Assembly: GCA_018824405.1 (NCBI GenBank)
Contig: JAHJGO010000005.1
Location: 19,226 to 83,225, forward strand
Source: Gammaproteobacteria bacterium
GTDB taxonomy: Bacteria; Pseudomonadota; Gammaproteobacteria; Burkholderiales; Sulfuricellaceae
Direction of reading: 5' to 3'
Length of the DNA stretch: 64,000 nucleotides
The notes below the pieces were generated by a model that was given only the letters and a program-made list of their open reading frames with translations, had not been told where the DNA came from and did not search any database. Positions 6,297 through 15,645 of this stretch are shown piece by piece. Position 1 is the stretch's first letter; the number at the start of each line of letters is the position of its first letter. The translations under genes and the position numbers were made by a program.

Positions 6297-9008
6297 ATGG
6301 GCGAAGTCAAAACAACTTGTTGTTACTGCGGTGTCGGGTGCGGCGTAATCGTTTCCGTGGATGAAGGAAAAATCGTCAAGATCAAAGGCGACCCGGATCA
6401 TCCAGCCAATTATGGCCGCTTGTGCACCAAGGGGGCAACCCTGGATCTCACCGCCATCACCGATACGCGTGCGCTATATCCTGAGCTGCGCACCGATCGT
6501 ATCCATCCACGCAAGCAGACAAGCTGGGGCGAGGCGCTGGACTTTGCCGCCGAAAAATTTGCCGCCACCATCCGCGAGCACGGCCCGGACAGCGTCGCTT
6601 TCTACATTTCCGGCCAGCTTCTGACCGAGGATTATTACGTTTTCAACAAGCTGGCCAAGGGTCTGGTCGGCACCAACAACGTGGATACCAATTCCCGTCT
6701 GTGTATGTCTTCGGCAGTGGCTGGCTACAAGAAAACCCTGGGCGTGGACGCTCCGCCTGCCTGTTATGAAGATATCGATCACGCCAAGTGCATTTTCATT
6801 GCCGGATCCAATATGGCGTATGCCCATCCGGTACTGTTTCGTCGCGTTGAAGCGGCCAGGGAAGCCAATCCCGGATTGAAGCTGGTGGTGGTGGACCCGC
6901 GTCGCACCGATACCGCTTCTGCCGCTGACCTGCATCTGTCCATTCTGCCCGGCACCGACGTGGCGCTGTTCAACGCCATGCTTCACGTCATGCTGTGGGA
7001 AGGCTTGTGCGATATGGACTACATCCGCGCCCACACTGAAGGCTTTGAGGCGCTCAAGGACAGCGTGCGGGAATATACTCCCAAGGCTGCGGCGGATATA
7101 TGCGGCATCTGTGCTGAAGAGATCGTCCAGGCCGCGAAATGGTTCGGCGCATCGGGCGCAACCCTGTCCCTTTACTGCCAGGGGCTGAATCAGTCCAGCC
7201 ACGGTACCGACAACAATGCGGCTTTGATCAACCTGCATCTGGCTACAGGCCAGATCGGCAAGGTTGGGGCAGGGCCTTTTTCACTAACTGGCCAGCCCAA
7301 CGCCATGGGTGGGCGCGAAGTGGGCGGCATGGCCAATCTGCTTTCGGCCCACCGCAATCTGGCCGACCCGGTGCACCGCGCCGAAGTGGCGCAACTGTGG
7401 GGGCTGGATAGCGTGCCGGAAAAGCCCGGCAAGACAGCGGTGGAAATGTTCGAAGCGGTGCGCAGTGGCGAGATCAAGGCGATCTGGATCGCCTGCACCA
7501 ATCCGGCCCAATCCCTGCCCAACCAGGGCCTGGTGCGCGAAGCCTTGCAGAATGCTGAACTGGTGGTGCTGCAGGAGGCCTATCGCAATACCGATACCGC
7601 TGCTTATGCCGATATTCTGCTGCCGGCCTCGACCTGGGGTGAGAAGGAAGGCTCGGTGACCAATTCGGAGCGCCGCATCAGCCATGTGCAGGCGGCTGTC
7701 AATCCGCCAGGCGAGGCGCGCGCGGACTGGGAAATCGTGGTCGATTTCGCGCATCGGCTGGGGGCAAAACTCGGCAACCCGCTGACTTCCAGATTGTTCC
7801 CCTATGAAAGCGTCGAACAGATTTTTGACGAGCATCGCGCAACGACGCGCGGCCGCGATCTGGATATCACCGGTCTGTCCTATGCTGTACTCGACCGAGA
7901 TGGCCCACAGCAATGGCCTTTCCCCGAAGGCGCGGCTGCTGGTCAGGCACGGCTGTATGCAGATGGCGTGTTTCAGACCGCGAGCGGCCGCGCCCATTTT
8001 GCCAATACCTTGTATCTGCCGCCGGCGGAACAGACCAGCGCGCAGTTCCCCCTGCATCTCAATACCGGCCGCCTGCGCGACCAGTGGCACGGCATGAGCC
8101 GCAGCGGCACGGTGGCGCGCCTGTTCAGCCATGTTGAGGAACCGGTGTTTTCCATGAATGGCGACGACATGCAACGGCGCGGCCTGAAAGACGGCGACAT
8201 GGTGCGCATGAGCAGCCGTCGCGGAAACTGTGTCGCCCGCGTGCAGGTTTCGGAAGAAATTCGCCCGGCCCAGGTTTTCTTCCCCATGCACTGGGGTAGC
8301 CAGTTCATGAATAGCGCCGGCGCCAATGCCATGACCATCGCGGCGTGCGACCCGGTGTCAGGACAGCCGGAGCTCAAGCATGCCGCTGTAAAGGTGGAGA
8401 AGCTGGCCTATGGCTGGAATATGGTGGCTCTGCGCCGTGGTGGCGCACTCTCCCGCATGGTCTTGTTGCAGCCGCTGCTGGTGCAATTTCCCTACGCTTC
8501 GTTAGGCCTGTATGGCAAACAGGAGCCATTGCTGGTGTTGCGGGTAGCGGGCGAGGAGGCTTCTGACGAGAAACTGATCGCGGAAGTCGACCGTATTCTG
8601 GGTCTGGATGACGAAGAGCGGACGGTACGGTATCACGACGCCACGCGGGGGATCGCGAAGCGCATGCTGGTGGAGAATGGCGAAGTGGTTGGCGCGCGTC
8701 TGACCGGTGAAACGGCTGCGCGTGACTGGCTGAAGGAAATGATCGCCCAGGGACTGACTTTCGAAAGCGTGCGCCTGTGGGCACTGGCGCCAATCAGCTC
8801 GCCACCTTCTGGCGGCGTGGCGCGAGGCCGAATTGTTTGTAATTGCAAGGATGTATCCGAACACGAAATTATGGCGGCGCTGGAGCAGGGCGCTGACCTG
8901 AATGGTTTGCAGCAGGAACTGAAATGCGGAACCGAGTGCGGTTCCTGTGTGCCGGAAATCAGACGCCTGATCGCCGCTCATCAACCGGTTAAGACGGTAG
9001 CGGCTTAG
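6297..9008 (+). CDS. nasA: assimilatory nitrate reductase, catalytic subunit
   Basis: A 903-residue molybdopterin oxidoreductase that reduces nitrate to nitrite in the cytoplasm. Cys8, Cys11, Cys15 and Cys43 (CCYCGVGCG ... RLCTKG) bind the N-terminal [4Fe-4S] cluster. Cys136 in NSRLCMSSAV is the expected molybdenum ligand. The molybdopterin dinucleotide-binding domain lies at about 590-700. A C-terminal BFD-type [2Fe-2S] domain (about 845-895: IVCNCKDVSEHEI, CGTECGSCVPEI) probably takes electrons from the donor. The start at 6297 gives a clean cluster-binding N terminus and has GAGG upstream. nirB follows after 26 bases, so nitrite is passed on within one operon. No dedicated NADH- or ferredoxin-type donor subunit lies next to it. 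Confidence 0.95.
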   Translation: MGEVKTTCCYCGVGCGVIVSVDEGKIVKIKGDPDHPANYGRLCTKGATLDLTAITDTRALYPELRTDRIHPRKQTSWGEALDFAAEKFAATIREHGPDSVAFYISGQLLTEDYYVFNKLAKGLVGTNNVDTNSRLCMSSAVAGYKKTLGVDAPPACYEDIDHAKCIFIAGSNMAYAHPVLFRRVEAAREANPGLKLVVVDPRRTDTASAADLHLSILPGTDVALFNAMLHVMLWEGLCDMDYIRAHTEGFEALKDSVREYTPKAAADICGICAEEIVQAAKWFGASGATLSLYCQGLNQSSHGTDNNAALINLHLATGQIGKVGAGPFSLTGQPNAMGGREVGGMANLLSAHRNLADPVHRAEVAQLWGLDSVPEKPGKTAVEMFEAVRSGEIKAIWIACTNPAQSLPNQGLVREALQNAELVVLQEAYRNTDTAAYADILLPASTWGEKEGSVTNSERRISHVQAAVNPPGEARADWEIVVDFAHRLGAKLGNPLTSRLFPYESVEQIFDEHRATTRGRDLDITGLSYAVLDRDGPQQWPFPEGAAAGQARLYADGVFQTASGRAHFANTLYLPPAEQTSAQFPLHLNTGRLRDQWHGMSRSGTVARLFSHVEEPVFSMNGDDMQRRGLKDGDMVRMSSRRGNCVARVQVSEEIRPAQVFFPMHWGSQFMNSAGANAMTIAACDPVSGQPELKHAAVKVEKLAYGWNMVALRRGGALSRMVLLQPLLVQFPYASLGLYGKQEPLLVLRVAGEEASDEKLIAEVDRILGLDDEERTVRYHDATRGIAKRMLVENGEVVGARLTGETAARDWLKEMIAQGLTFESVRLWALAPISSPPSGGVARGRIVCNCKDVSEHEIMAALEQGADLNGLQQELKCGTECGSCVPEIRRLIAAHQPVKTVAA

Positions 9009-9034
9009 GCAACTAATACTTCAAGGAGTGGGTA

Positions 9035-11461
9035 ATGGAAAAAATGAAACTGGTAATGGTGGGCAATGGCATGGCAGGGGTGCGCACCCTGGAGGAAGTG
9101 CTCAAACTGACGCCAGATCTTTACGACATCACGGTGTTTGGTGCCGAGCCGCATGCCAACTACAACCGCATTCTGCTTTCCCCGGTGCTGGCTGGTGAGC
9201 AGACGATCCAGGACATCATGCTGAATGACGTGGACTGGTATAAGCAAAACGGCATCACCTTGCATCTCAACAAGAAGATCAACAAAATCGACCGCAAGAA
9301 GCGGGTAGTGTATGCGGAAGATGGCACCTTCGCTGAATATGACCGATTGATCCTGGCCACAGGTTCCACCCCTTTCATTTTGCCTGTGCCCGGCAATGAT
9401 CTTTCCGGCGTGATCGGATTCCGCGACATCCATGACGTGGACGCCATGATCGATGCTTCCAGAAAGTATCAGCATGCAGTCGTGATCGGCGGTGGTCTGC
9501 TCGGTCTGGAGGCGGCCAATGGCCTGAAATTGCGCGGCATGGACGTGACTGTGATCCATATCGCGGACTGGCTGCTGGAGCGCCAGCTCGACAAGACTGC
9601 AGCCAAACTGCTGCAGAAAAACCTGGAAGACAAGGGCCTGAAGTTCATGCTGCAAAAGCACACCGAACAACTGATCGGCAAGGATGGTCGGGTGACGGCA
9701 GTGCGTTTCAAAGATGGCAGCGAAATCCCTGCCGACCTGGTGGTGATGGCGGTGGGTATTCGCCCCAATAGCGTTTTGGCCGAATCAGCCGGGATTCACT
9801 GCAATCGCGGCATCGTGGTCAACGACACCATGCAGACGTACGATCCGCGCATCTACGCAATCGGTGAATGTGTCAACCACCGTGGCACTGCATATGGTCT
9901 GGTGGCTCCGCTATTCGAGATGGCCAAGGTGTGTGCCAATCACCTGGCGGAAATTGGCATCGGGCGTTATACCGGCTCCGTGACTTCCACCAAGCTCAAG
10001 GTCACCGGCATCGACCTGTTTTCGGCTGGTGAATTCAGCGGCAACGAGCATACTGAAGACATCGTGCTGTCCGATCCTGTTGGCGGGGTATACAAGAAAC
10101 TGGTGATCCAGGACAACAAGCTGGTGGGAGCCTGCCTCTATGGCGATACCGTGGACGGGGCCTGGTATTTCCAGCTGTTGCGCGAGGGCCGCGATATCTC
10201 CGACATCCGCGACCACCTCATGTTCGGCCAGAGCAATCTGGGTGATGCCGGCCACGCCGGCCAGAACAAGGCTGCCGCCATGACTGACGAAATGGAGGTG
10301 TGTGGCTGTAACGGCGTGTGCAAGGGCACTATCGTCAAAGCCATCAAGGAACAAGGCCTGTTCACGCTGGATGACGTCAAGAAACACACCAAGGCAGCCA
10401 GTTCCTGCGGCTCCTGCTCCGGGTTGGTGGAGCAGATACTGGCCTCCACTCTGGGCGGCGACTACTCGGCCGCTCCGGCAGTCAAGGCGATCTGCGGTTG
10501 TACGGATCATACCCATGACCAGGTGCGCGCCACGATTCGCGACAAGAAGCTATTGTCGATTCCGGAAACCATGAAATTCATGGAATGGCGCACGCCTAAC
10601 GGTTGTTCAACCTGCCGTCCGGCGCTCAACTATTATCTGATTTCCTCCTGGCCGGGTGAAGCGAAGGATGACCCGCAATCGCGCTTCATCAACGAACGCG
10701 CTCATGCCAATATCCAGAAGGATGGTACTTATTCCGTGGTGCCGCGCATGTGGGGCGGCGTCACCAATGCCGCCGATCTGCGCCGCATCGCAGACGTGGC
10801 GGACAAGTATGCCGTGCCCATGATCCGCGTCACTGGCGGCCAGCGCATCGACCTGTTCGGCATCAAGAAGGACGATCTGCCCAAGGTCTGGGCCGATCTC
10901 GACATGCCTTCCGGCCACGCCTACGGCAAGGCTTTACGCACGGTGAAAACCTGCGTTGGCCAGGAATTCTGCCGCTTCGGCACGCAGAATTCCACCCAGA
11001 TGGGGATCGATATCGAGAAGGCCTTCTGGAAAATGTGGGCGCCGCACAAGGTCAAGTTTGCCGTTTCAGGGTGCCCAAGAAATTGCGCCGAATCCGGCAT
11101 CAAGGACGTGGGCATCATCGGTGTGGATTCCGGCTGGGAAATCTACGTTGGCGGCAATGGCGGCATCAAGACTGAAGTGGCCGAATTCCTGGTCAAGGTC
11201 AAGACGGCGGAGGAAGTGCTGGAATACAGCGGTGCCTTCATCCAGGCCTACCGCGAAGAAGCTCGCTACCTGGACCGGACCGTGCACTGGGTGCAGCGCG
11301 TGGGCATGGACTATATCAAGAAGCGCGTCCTGGACGACGAAGAAGGCCGCAAGGCACTTTACCAGCGCCTGCTTTATGCACTCTCCATCGAGAAAGATCC
11401 GTGGGCCGAGCGCGTCAAGGAAGGCGTCGCCAAGCACGAATTCGAAACCCTGGTGGTCTGA
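9035..11461 (+). CDS. nirB: assimilatory nitrite reductase (NAD(P)H), large subunit
   Basis: An 808-residue NirB that reduces nitrite to ammonium with NAD(P)H. In order it has an FAD/NAD(P)-binding pyridine-nucleotide oxidoreductase half (LVMVGNGMAG at the start, VVIGGGLLGLEAANGL near residue 150) and two BFD-type cysteine regions (CGCNGVCKGTI near 428; ICGCTDHTHD near 488). The sulfite/nitrite reductase domain follows, with Cys640, Cys646, Cys680 and Cys684 (TCVGQEFCRFG and SGCPRNCAES) binding the coupled sirohaem and [4Fe-4S]. It starts 26 bases after nasA with AAGGAGTG as ribosome site, and nirD follows after 35 bases. Length and order are normal. Confidence 0.96.
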   Translation: MEKMKLVMVGNGMAGVRTLEEVLKLTPDLYDITVFGAEPHANYNRILLSPVLAGEQTIQDIMLNDVDWYKQNGITLHLNKKINKIDRKKRVVYAEDGTFAEYDRLILATGSTPFILPVPGNDLSGVIGFRDIHDVDAMIDASRKYQHAVVIGGGLLGLEAANGLKLRGMDVTVIHIADWLLERQLDKTAAKLLQKNLEDKGLKFMLQKHTEQLIGKDGRVTAVRFKDGSEIPADLVVMAVGIRPNSVLAESAGIHCNRGIVVNDTMQTYDPRIYAIGECVNHRGTAYGLVAPLFEMAKVCANHLAEIGIGRYTGSVTSTKLKVTGIDLFSAGEFSGNEHTEDIVLSDPVGGVYKKLVIQDNKLVGACLYGDTVDGAWYFQLLREGRDISDIRDHLMFGQSNLGDAGHAGQNKAAAMTDEMEVCGCNGVCKGTIVKAIKEQGLFTLDDVKKHTKAASSCGSCSGLVEQILASTLGGDYSAAPAVKAICGCTDHTHDQVRATIRDKKLLSIPETMKFMEWRTPNGCSTCRPALNYYLISSWPGEAKDDPQSRFINERAHANIQKDGTYSVVPRMWGGVTNAADLRRIADVADKYAVPMIRVTGGQRIDLFGIKKDDLPKVWADLDMPSGHAYGKALRTVKTCVGQEFCRFGTQNSTQMGIDIEKAFWKMWAPHKVKFAVSGCPRNCAESGIKDVGIIGVDSGWEIYVGGNGGIKTEVAEFLVKVKTAEEVLEYSGAFIQAYREEARYLDRTVHWVQRVGMDYIKKRVLDDEEGRKALYQRLLYALSIEKDPWAERVKEGVAKHEFETLVV

Positions 11462-11496
11462 TTTCGCCCCAATGAACCTGAACAGGAATAATCATC

Positions 11497-11805
11497 ATGA
11501 GTAACTGGATCAAAATTGCGCCATTGAGTGAATTTCCGCAACTGGGTGCGCGCGTGGTGCGCCACGATGGCAAGGACATCGCCGTATTTCGCAATGCTGG
11601 CGATGACGTCTTCGCCATGAATGACAAGTGCCCCCACAAGGGCGGGCCTTTGTCTCAGGGTATCGTGTCCGGAAACACCGTGACCTGCCCGCTGCACGGC
11701 ATGAACATCTGTTTCGATGACGGCAAGGCGCTGGCGCCGGATGAGGGTTGTGTCGGCACCTATCCCGTCAAGGTGGAAGGGGGGGTGGTGTATTTGCAGC
11801 TATGA
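11497..11805 (+). CDS. nirD: nitrite reductase (NAD(P)H), small subunit
   Basis: A 102-residue Rieske-fold protein that forms the small subunit of the cytoplasmic nitrite reductase with NirB. All four Rieske ligands are present: Cys45 and His47 in CPHKGG, and Cys64 and His67 in CPLHGM. It may therefore carry a [2Fe-2S] cluster, unlike NirD proteins that have lost these residues. It is last in the nasA-nirB-nirD unit. The next gene (stop at 11847) lies on the opposite strand, and the 41-base convergent gap shows no convincing intrinsic terminator. Confidence 0.94.
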   Translation: MSNWIKIAPLSEFPQLGARVVRHDGKDIAVFRNAGDDVFAMNDKCPHKGGPLSQGIVSGNTVTCPLHGMNICFDDGKALAPDEGCVGTYPVKVEGGVVYLQL

Positions 11806-11846
11806 AAAGGGTGGGGTTCTGGCCTGTTTGTGAATGTAATGCAAGA

Positions 11847-14800
11847 TCAGGCCTGAATCGATAAGCCAGCCTTTTGCCGGAAGCGGATGAATGTATCCGC
11901 AGGCAGTGGGTGGCTGAACAGATAGCCCTGGAAAGCATTGCAGCCCTGTTGTGCCAGGAAGTCCCGCTGGGCTTCGGTTTCCACGCCCTCTGCCATGACC
12001 TTCAGGCGCAGGCCGTGCGCCATGCCAATGATGGCGATGGCGATCTGATTGTCATCGCTATCATTCGGGATGTCGCGCACAAAGCCCTGGTCGATCTTGA
12101 GTTCATCAATGGGAAAACGCTTCAGATAGGCCAGCGAGGAGTAACCGGTGCCGAAATCGTCGATGGACAGGCGAATGCCAAGCGCTTTAAGGGCCTGCAG
12201 CAGCGTGACCACTTCTTCGCCACGACCCATGATCATGCTCTCGGTAAGTTCCAGCTTGAGCGTTTCGGCGGGCAGTCCGGTTTCTGTCAGGACGGCGGCG
12301 ACGCGAGCGACGATGTCTGGCTGCTGCAACTGGCGCGCGGATAGATTGACGGCCATCGACAGGGGCGGCATGCCGGCGTCGAGCCAGGCCCGCGCCTGGG
12401 AGCAGGCCTCGCGCAACACCCATTCTCCCAGGGGTACGATGAGGCCGGTTTCTTCCGCCAATGGGATGAAGCGGGCCGGCGAGATCAAGCCTTGTTGCGG
12501 ATTGTTCCAGCGCACCAGGGCTTCGCAGCCGATGATGGCCCCTGATTGGATGTCCACCTGCGGCTGGTAGTGCAGCAGGAACTCACCCTGAGCCAGGGCA
12601 TGCCGCAGACGCGCTTCCATGCCCAGCCTTTCATTGGCTGTCACGGTCATGGCTGGCGTGTAGAAGGCGTAGGTGTTGCGGCCCGATTCCTTGGCCTTGT
12701 ACACGGCTACATCGGCGTGCTGGAGGAGCTTGGTGCAGGAGGCCCCGTCTTCCGGGAACAGGCTGATACCGATGCTGGCGCCCACAAAGACTTCATGGCC
12801 GCTGGGCAGGAGGAAAGGTAGATCCAGCAAATCGATCAGATTCTTGGCTACTCCCGCCGCATCTTCCGGGCGTTCCAGATTCTCCAGAATCAGCAGGAAC
12901 TCATCGCCACCCAGGCGACCCAGCGTACCTTCGCCTTCTAGCCGTTCAAGCATGCGCTGGGCCAAGGCTTCCAGCAGTTTGTCGCCCGCCGGGTGGCCCA
13001 GGCTATCGTTGATATTCTTGAAGCGGTCCAGGTCGATATACAGCACGGCAAGTCGCTGAGTGAGACGTTTGGCATTGTCCAGGGCATGTGTCAGGCGGGA
13101 TTGCAGCAGTTGACGGTTGGGCAGGGCTGTCAGCGGGTCATAGTGGACCAGGTGTTCGAATCTGGCCTCTGAGTCCTTGAGCCGGCTCAGATCGGTCATC
13201 ACGCCCACGTAGTTGTTGGGCCTGCCATCGCTGTCGTACACCGTGCTGATGGTCAGCAACTGCGGAAAGAGTTCGCCGTTCTTGCGCCGGTTCCAGAGCT
13301 CTCCCTGCCAGCCTCCAGTCTCCTTGATGCTGTTCCACATGGCCTGGTAAAACGCATGATCTTCGCGCCCTGACTGCAGCAGGCCCGGATTGCGACCCAG
13401 CACCTCGGCTTCGGAGTAGCCGGTGATATTGGTGAAGGCGCTGTTGATGGAGACAATGCGCGATTCCAGATCGGTAACCATCACGCCCTCGCCGGCGCTG
13501 TTCAATACTGCCGCTGCCTGGCGCAGGGCGGTATCGGCATGGCTCCGCTCCACGGCCAGTCCGGCGATGCGGGAAAATTCGCCGATCAGGTCAAGTTCCG
13601 CCGGATCGGGTAAGCGCGCTTGCAGGCAATAGGCGTCAAAAGTGCCCAGCACCTGGCCGGTCCTGTCCTTGAAAGGGATCGACCAATGGGCGCGCAGATT
13701 GGTTCGTTTGGCCAGCTCAGCATAAGATGGCCAAGCGGGATAAGTACGGATATCCTCGATTATGACCGCCTCTCCGCTGGCTGCCGAGCTGCCGCAGGCA
13801 CCGCGCCCGGCCCCGGGCTCAAGGCCATTCATGGCTGCATTGTAGAAGTCCGGCAGACTGGGCGCGGCGGCGGTATGAAGTCGGCCATTTTGTTTATCGC
13901 ACAGCAGAATGGTGACCATCAGTTCAGGATGAATTCCTTCCAGGCGACTGGCGATTTCTTCCAGGATGAGGGACAGGGGGCGATCGCTCACCAGGCCGTC
14001 CAGCATGGCAATCCGGGTTTCCCGTACTTGTTCGGCCACCTTCGTCTCGGTAATGTCGCGCCAGGCACCGATCACCTCGCCTCTGTGCGAAACGCGCATC
14101 TCATCGTGTATCCAGCGAACCCGGCCGCGGGAATCGAAGAAGCGGTAGTCGTGGATGCTCTGCCCTGCGCCCGGCAATTCGCCCATGCGGGCCAGCGCTG
14201 CTTCGCGGTCGTCAGGGTGCAGGTGGCTCGCCCACCACCCCGCTTGCAGCGCCTGTGCTTCTGTGTAGCCCAGCAGGCGCTCGATGTTGCTGCTGACCCA
14301 GACAGGTATGGCGTTCTCCGGCTCCAGGCGCAGGGTGTAAAGGATCACCGGGCTGGTGTCCAGGGCCTGCCCCAGCCGTTCCGTCGTCATCCGCAGAATA
14401 CTCCGCTCTCGCATCAATTCCACCTGGTGCTGGACTTTTTCCAGGGTTGCCGGAAGCTCGTGCAGATAGCCGGCATGCTTGACGATGTAATCATTCACCC
14501 CGAGATGGATGGCTTTGGCCGCCACCTCCTCGCTGCCCTGCCCGGAGACGATGACGATGGGGATGTCGAGGCCGCGCTCGACTCGCAGCACCTTGACCGC
14601 TTCCAGGGCATTCAGCCCTGGCAGATGATAATCCAGCAATACCACATCGAATTCCAGCGGCGTTGTCTCATCCGTGGACAAGCGCTGCAGGACTTCAGTG
14701 GCGTTCCCAACGACGGTCAGTTGGATATGAGGGGCGATACGGGCCAGATGGCGCCGGGTCAGATCTATATCGGCGGCATTGTGCTCGGCATAAAGCACGC

Positions 14801-15209
14801 GCAGCTGGCGGGAGCGGCGGGTACGCGCTTCCTGGAAACGCTTGCTGGCATCGTGCAGGGTGGCGGGCAGACGCTCCAGGGAGGCTTCCCCCTTGGTCAG
14901 GTAATCATCAGCGCCAGCCTGAAGTGCAGCCACCACCGCATGCTGGTCGCCCGAACCGGTGAGCATGACCACCGCAATCGGCAGGGAGTGTTGCCGTATC
15001 CAGTTCAGCAGTTCGAACCCCGACCCATCCGGCAGCTTCAGGTCCACCAGGGCTGCATCGAAAGTGGCCGGGCCTTGCAGGCAGGCGAGCGCCTCTGACA
15101 GCGTGCTTGCCTGGGTCAGTTCAATGTCGGGCGCGTGGCTAGAGAGGTAGCGCCGGGTCAGGTCGGCATCGTCCGGGTTGTCTTCGACATGCAGGGTGCG
15201 TAGCGTCAT
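11847..15209 (-). CDS. REC-REC-PAS-GAF-PAS-GGDEF-EAL signalling protein
   Basis: A 1120-residue cytoplasmic protein with, in order, two receiver domains (LHVEDNPDDADLTRRYL near 1-115; LYAEHNAADIDLTRRHL near 130-250), a PAS domain (about 270-380), a GAF domain (about 390-540), a second PAS (about 550-665), GGDEF (about 680-840) and EAL (about 850-1105). The cyclase motif GRLGGDEFLLIL is intact. The EAL domain keeps GCEALVRW, IDDFGTGYSSL and the later AEGVET, so both making and breaking c-di-GMP are possible. The start at 15209 (MTLRTLHVED) puts the first receiver at the N terminus, and it sits 7 bases after the single-domain receiver's stop. It is probably the output of the upstream kinase and receiver. 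Confidence 0.92.
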   Translation of the reverse strand: MTLRTLHVEDNPDDADLTRRYLSSHAPDIELTQASTLSEALACLQGPATFDAALVDLKLPDGSGFELLNWIRQHSLPIAVVMLTGSGDQHAVVAALQAGADDYLTKGEASLERLPATLHDASKRFQEARTRRSRQLRVLYAEHNAADIDLTRRHLARIAPHIQLTVVGNATEVLQRLSTDETTPLEFDVVLLDYHLPGLNALEAVKVLRVERGLDIPIVIVSGQGSEEVAAKAIHLGVNDYIVKHAGYLHELPATLEKVQHQVELMRERSILRMTTERLGQALDTSPVILYTLRLEPENAIPVWVSSNIERLLGYTEAQALQAGWWASHLHPDDREAALARMGELPGAGQSIHDYRFFDSRGRVRWIHDEMRVSHRGEVIGAWRDITETKVAEQVRETRIAMLDGLVSDRPLSLILEEIASRLEGIHPELMVTILLCDKQNGRLHTAAAPSLPDFYNAAMNGLEPGAGRGACGSSAASGEAVIIEDIRTYPAWPSYAELAKRTNLRAHWSIPFKDRTGQVLGTFDAYCLQARLPDPAELDLIGEFSRIAGLAVERSHADTALRQAAAVLNSAGEGVMVTDLESRIVSINSAFTNITGYSEAEVLGRNPGLLQSGREDHAFYQAMWNSIKETGGWQGELWNRRKNGELFPQLLTISTVYDSDGRPNNYVGVMTDLSRLKDSEARFEHLVHYDPLTALPNRQLLQSRLTHALDNAKRLTQRLAVLYIDLDRFKNINDSLGHPAGDKLLEALAQRMLERLEGEGTLGRLGGDEFLLILENLERPEDAAGVAKNLIDLLDLPFLLPSGHEVFVGASIGISLFPEDGASCTKLLQHADVAVYKAKESGRNTYAFYTPAMTVTANERLGMEARLRHALAQGEFLLHYQPQVDIQSGAIIGCEALVRWNNPQQGLISPARFIPLAEETGLIVPLGEWVLREACSQARAWLDAGMPPLSMAVNLSARQLQQPDIVARVAAVLTETGLPAETLKLELTESMIMGRGEEVVTLLQALKALGIRLSIDDFGTGYSSLAYLKRFPIDELKIDQGFVRDIPNDSDDNQIAIAIIGMAHGLRLKVMAEGVETEAQRDFLAQQGCNAFQGYLFSHPLPADTFIRFRQKAGLSIQA

Positions 15210-15216
15210 TTGGGGA

Positions 15217-15645
15217 CTATTCAGGCAGGTGGTTGATGAGAAGCCAGTACAATTTGATCTGTGCCGCAACATCCATGAATTTTTCGAAATTGACGGGTTT
15301 GACGATGTAGGAATTGGCATGGAGCCCATAGGCCGCCTTCACATCCCGGTCTTCGCTGGATGAGGTCAGCACGACCACAGGCAGGTCGCGGCTTACCGGA
15401 TGTTCGCGTAACCGGCGCAATACATCCAGGCCATCCACGCGCGGCAGCTTCAGGTCCAGCAGGATCACCAGGGGCAGGGTTTCGCCCGCTTCCCAGCGCG
15501 GAATCCAGTCCAGGGCTTCCTGACCGTCGCGGGCAACCTGGATGGGGCTCGCCAGATTGTGATGTGCGAAAGCGCGCAAGGTCAGATCCAGATCCACCGG
15601 ATTGTCTTCCACCAGCAGGATAGGGCGCGTCGGATCAGAAATCAT
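15217..15645 (-). CDS. single-domain response regulator (Rcp1-like)
   Basis: A 142-residue stand-alone receiver domain (ILLVEDNPVDLDLTLRAF). Its phospho-acceptor Asp is in LVILLDLKLPRVDG, with the conserved Thr/Ser and Lys in VVLTSSSE and YIVKPVNFEKF. Receivers of this type often carry phosphate from PAS-rich or phytochrome-like kinases. The start codon overlaps the stop of the sensor kinase gene (15642) by four bases, and the GGDEF/EAL protein follows 7 bases later. The three genes form one tight operon, so the receiver probably relays or competes for phosphate between the kinase and the two receivers of the downstream protein. Confidence 0.93.
   Translation of the reverse strand: MISDPTRPILLVEDNPVDLDLTLRAFAHHNLASPIQVARDGQEALDWIPRWEAGETLPLVILLDLKLPRVDGLDVLRRLREHPVSRDLPVVVLTSSSEDRDVKAAYGLHANSYIVKPVNFEKFMDVAAQIKLYWLLINHLPE

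Noticed and set aside
7284..8291. Open frame antisense to nasA
   Set aside because: It is fully inside a conserved gene on the other strand and has no family motif.
13620..15098. Open + strand frame of about 490 codons within the GGDEF/EAL gene
   Set aside because: It is complementary to domains with intact motifs (PAS, GAF, receivers) and shows no motif of its own.
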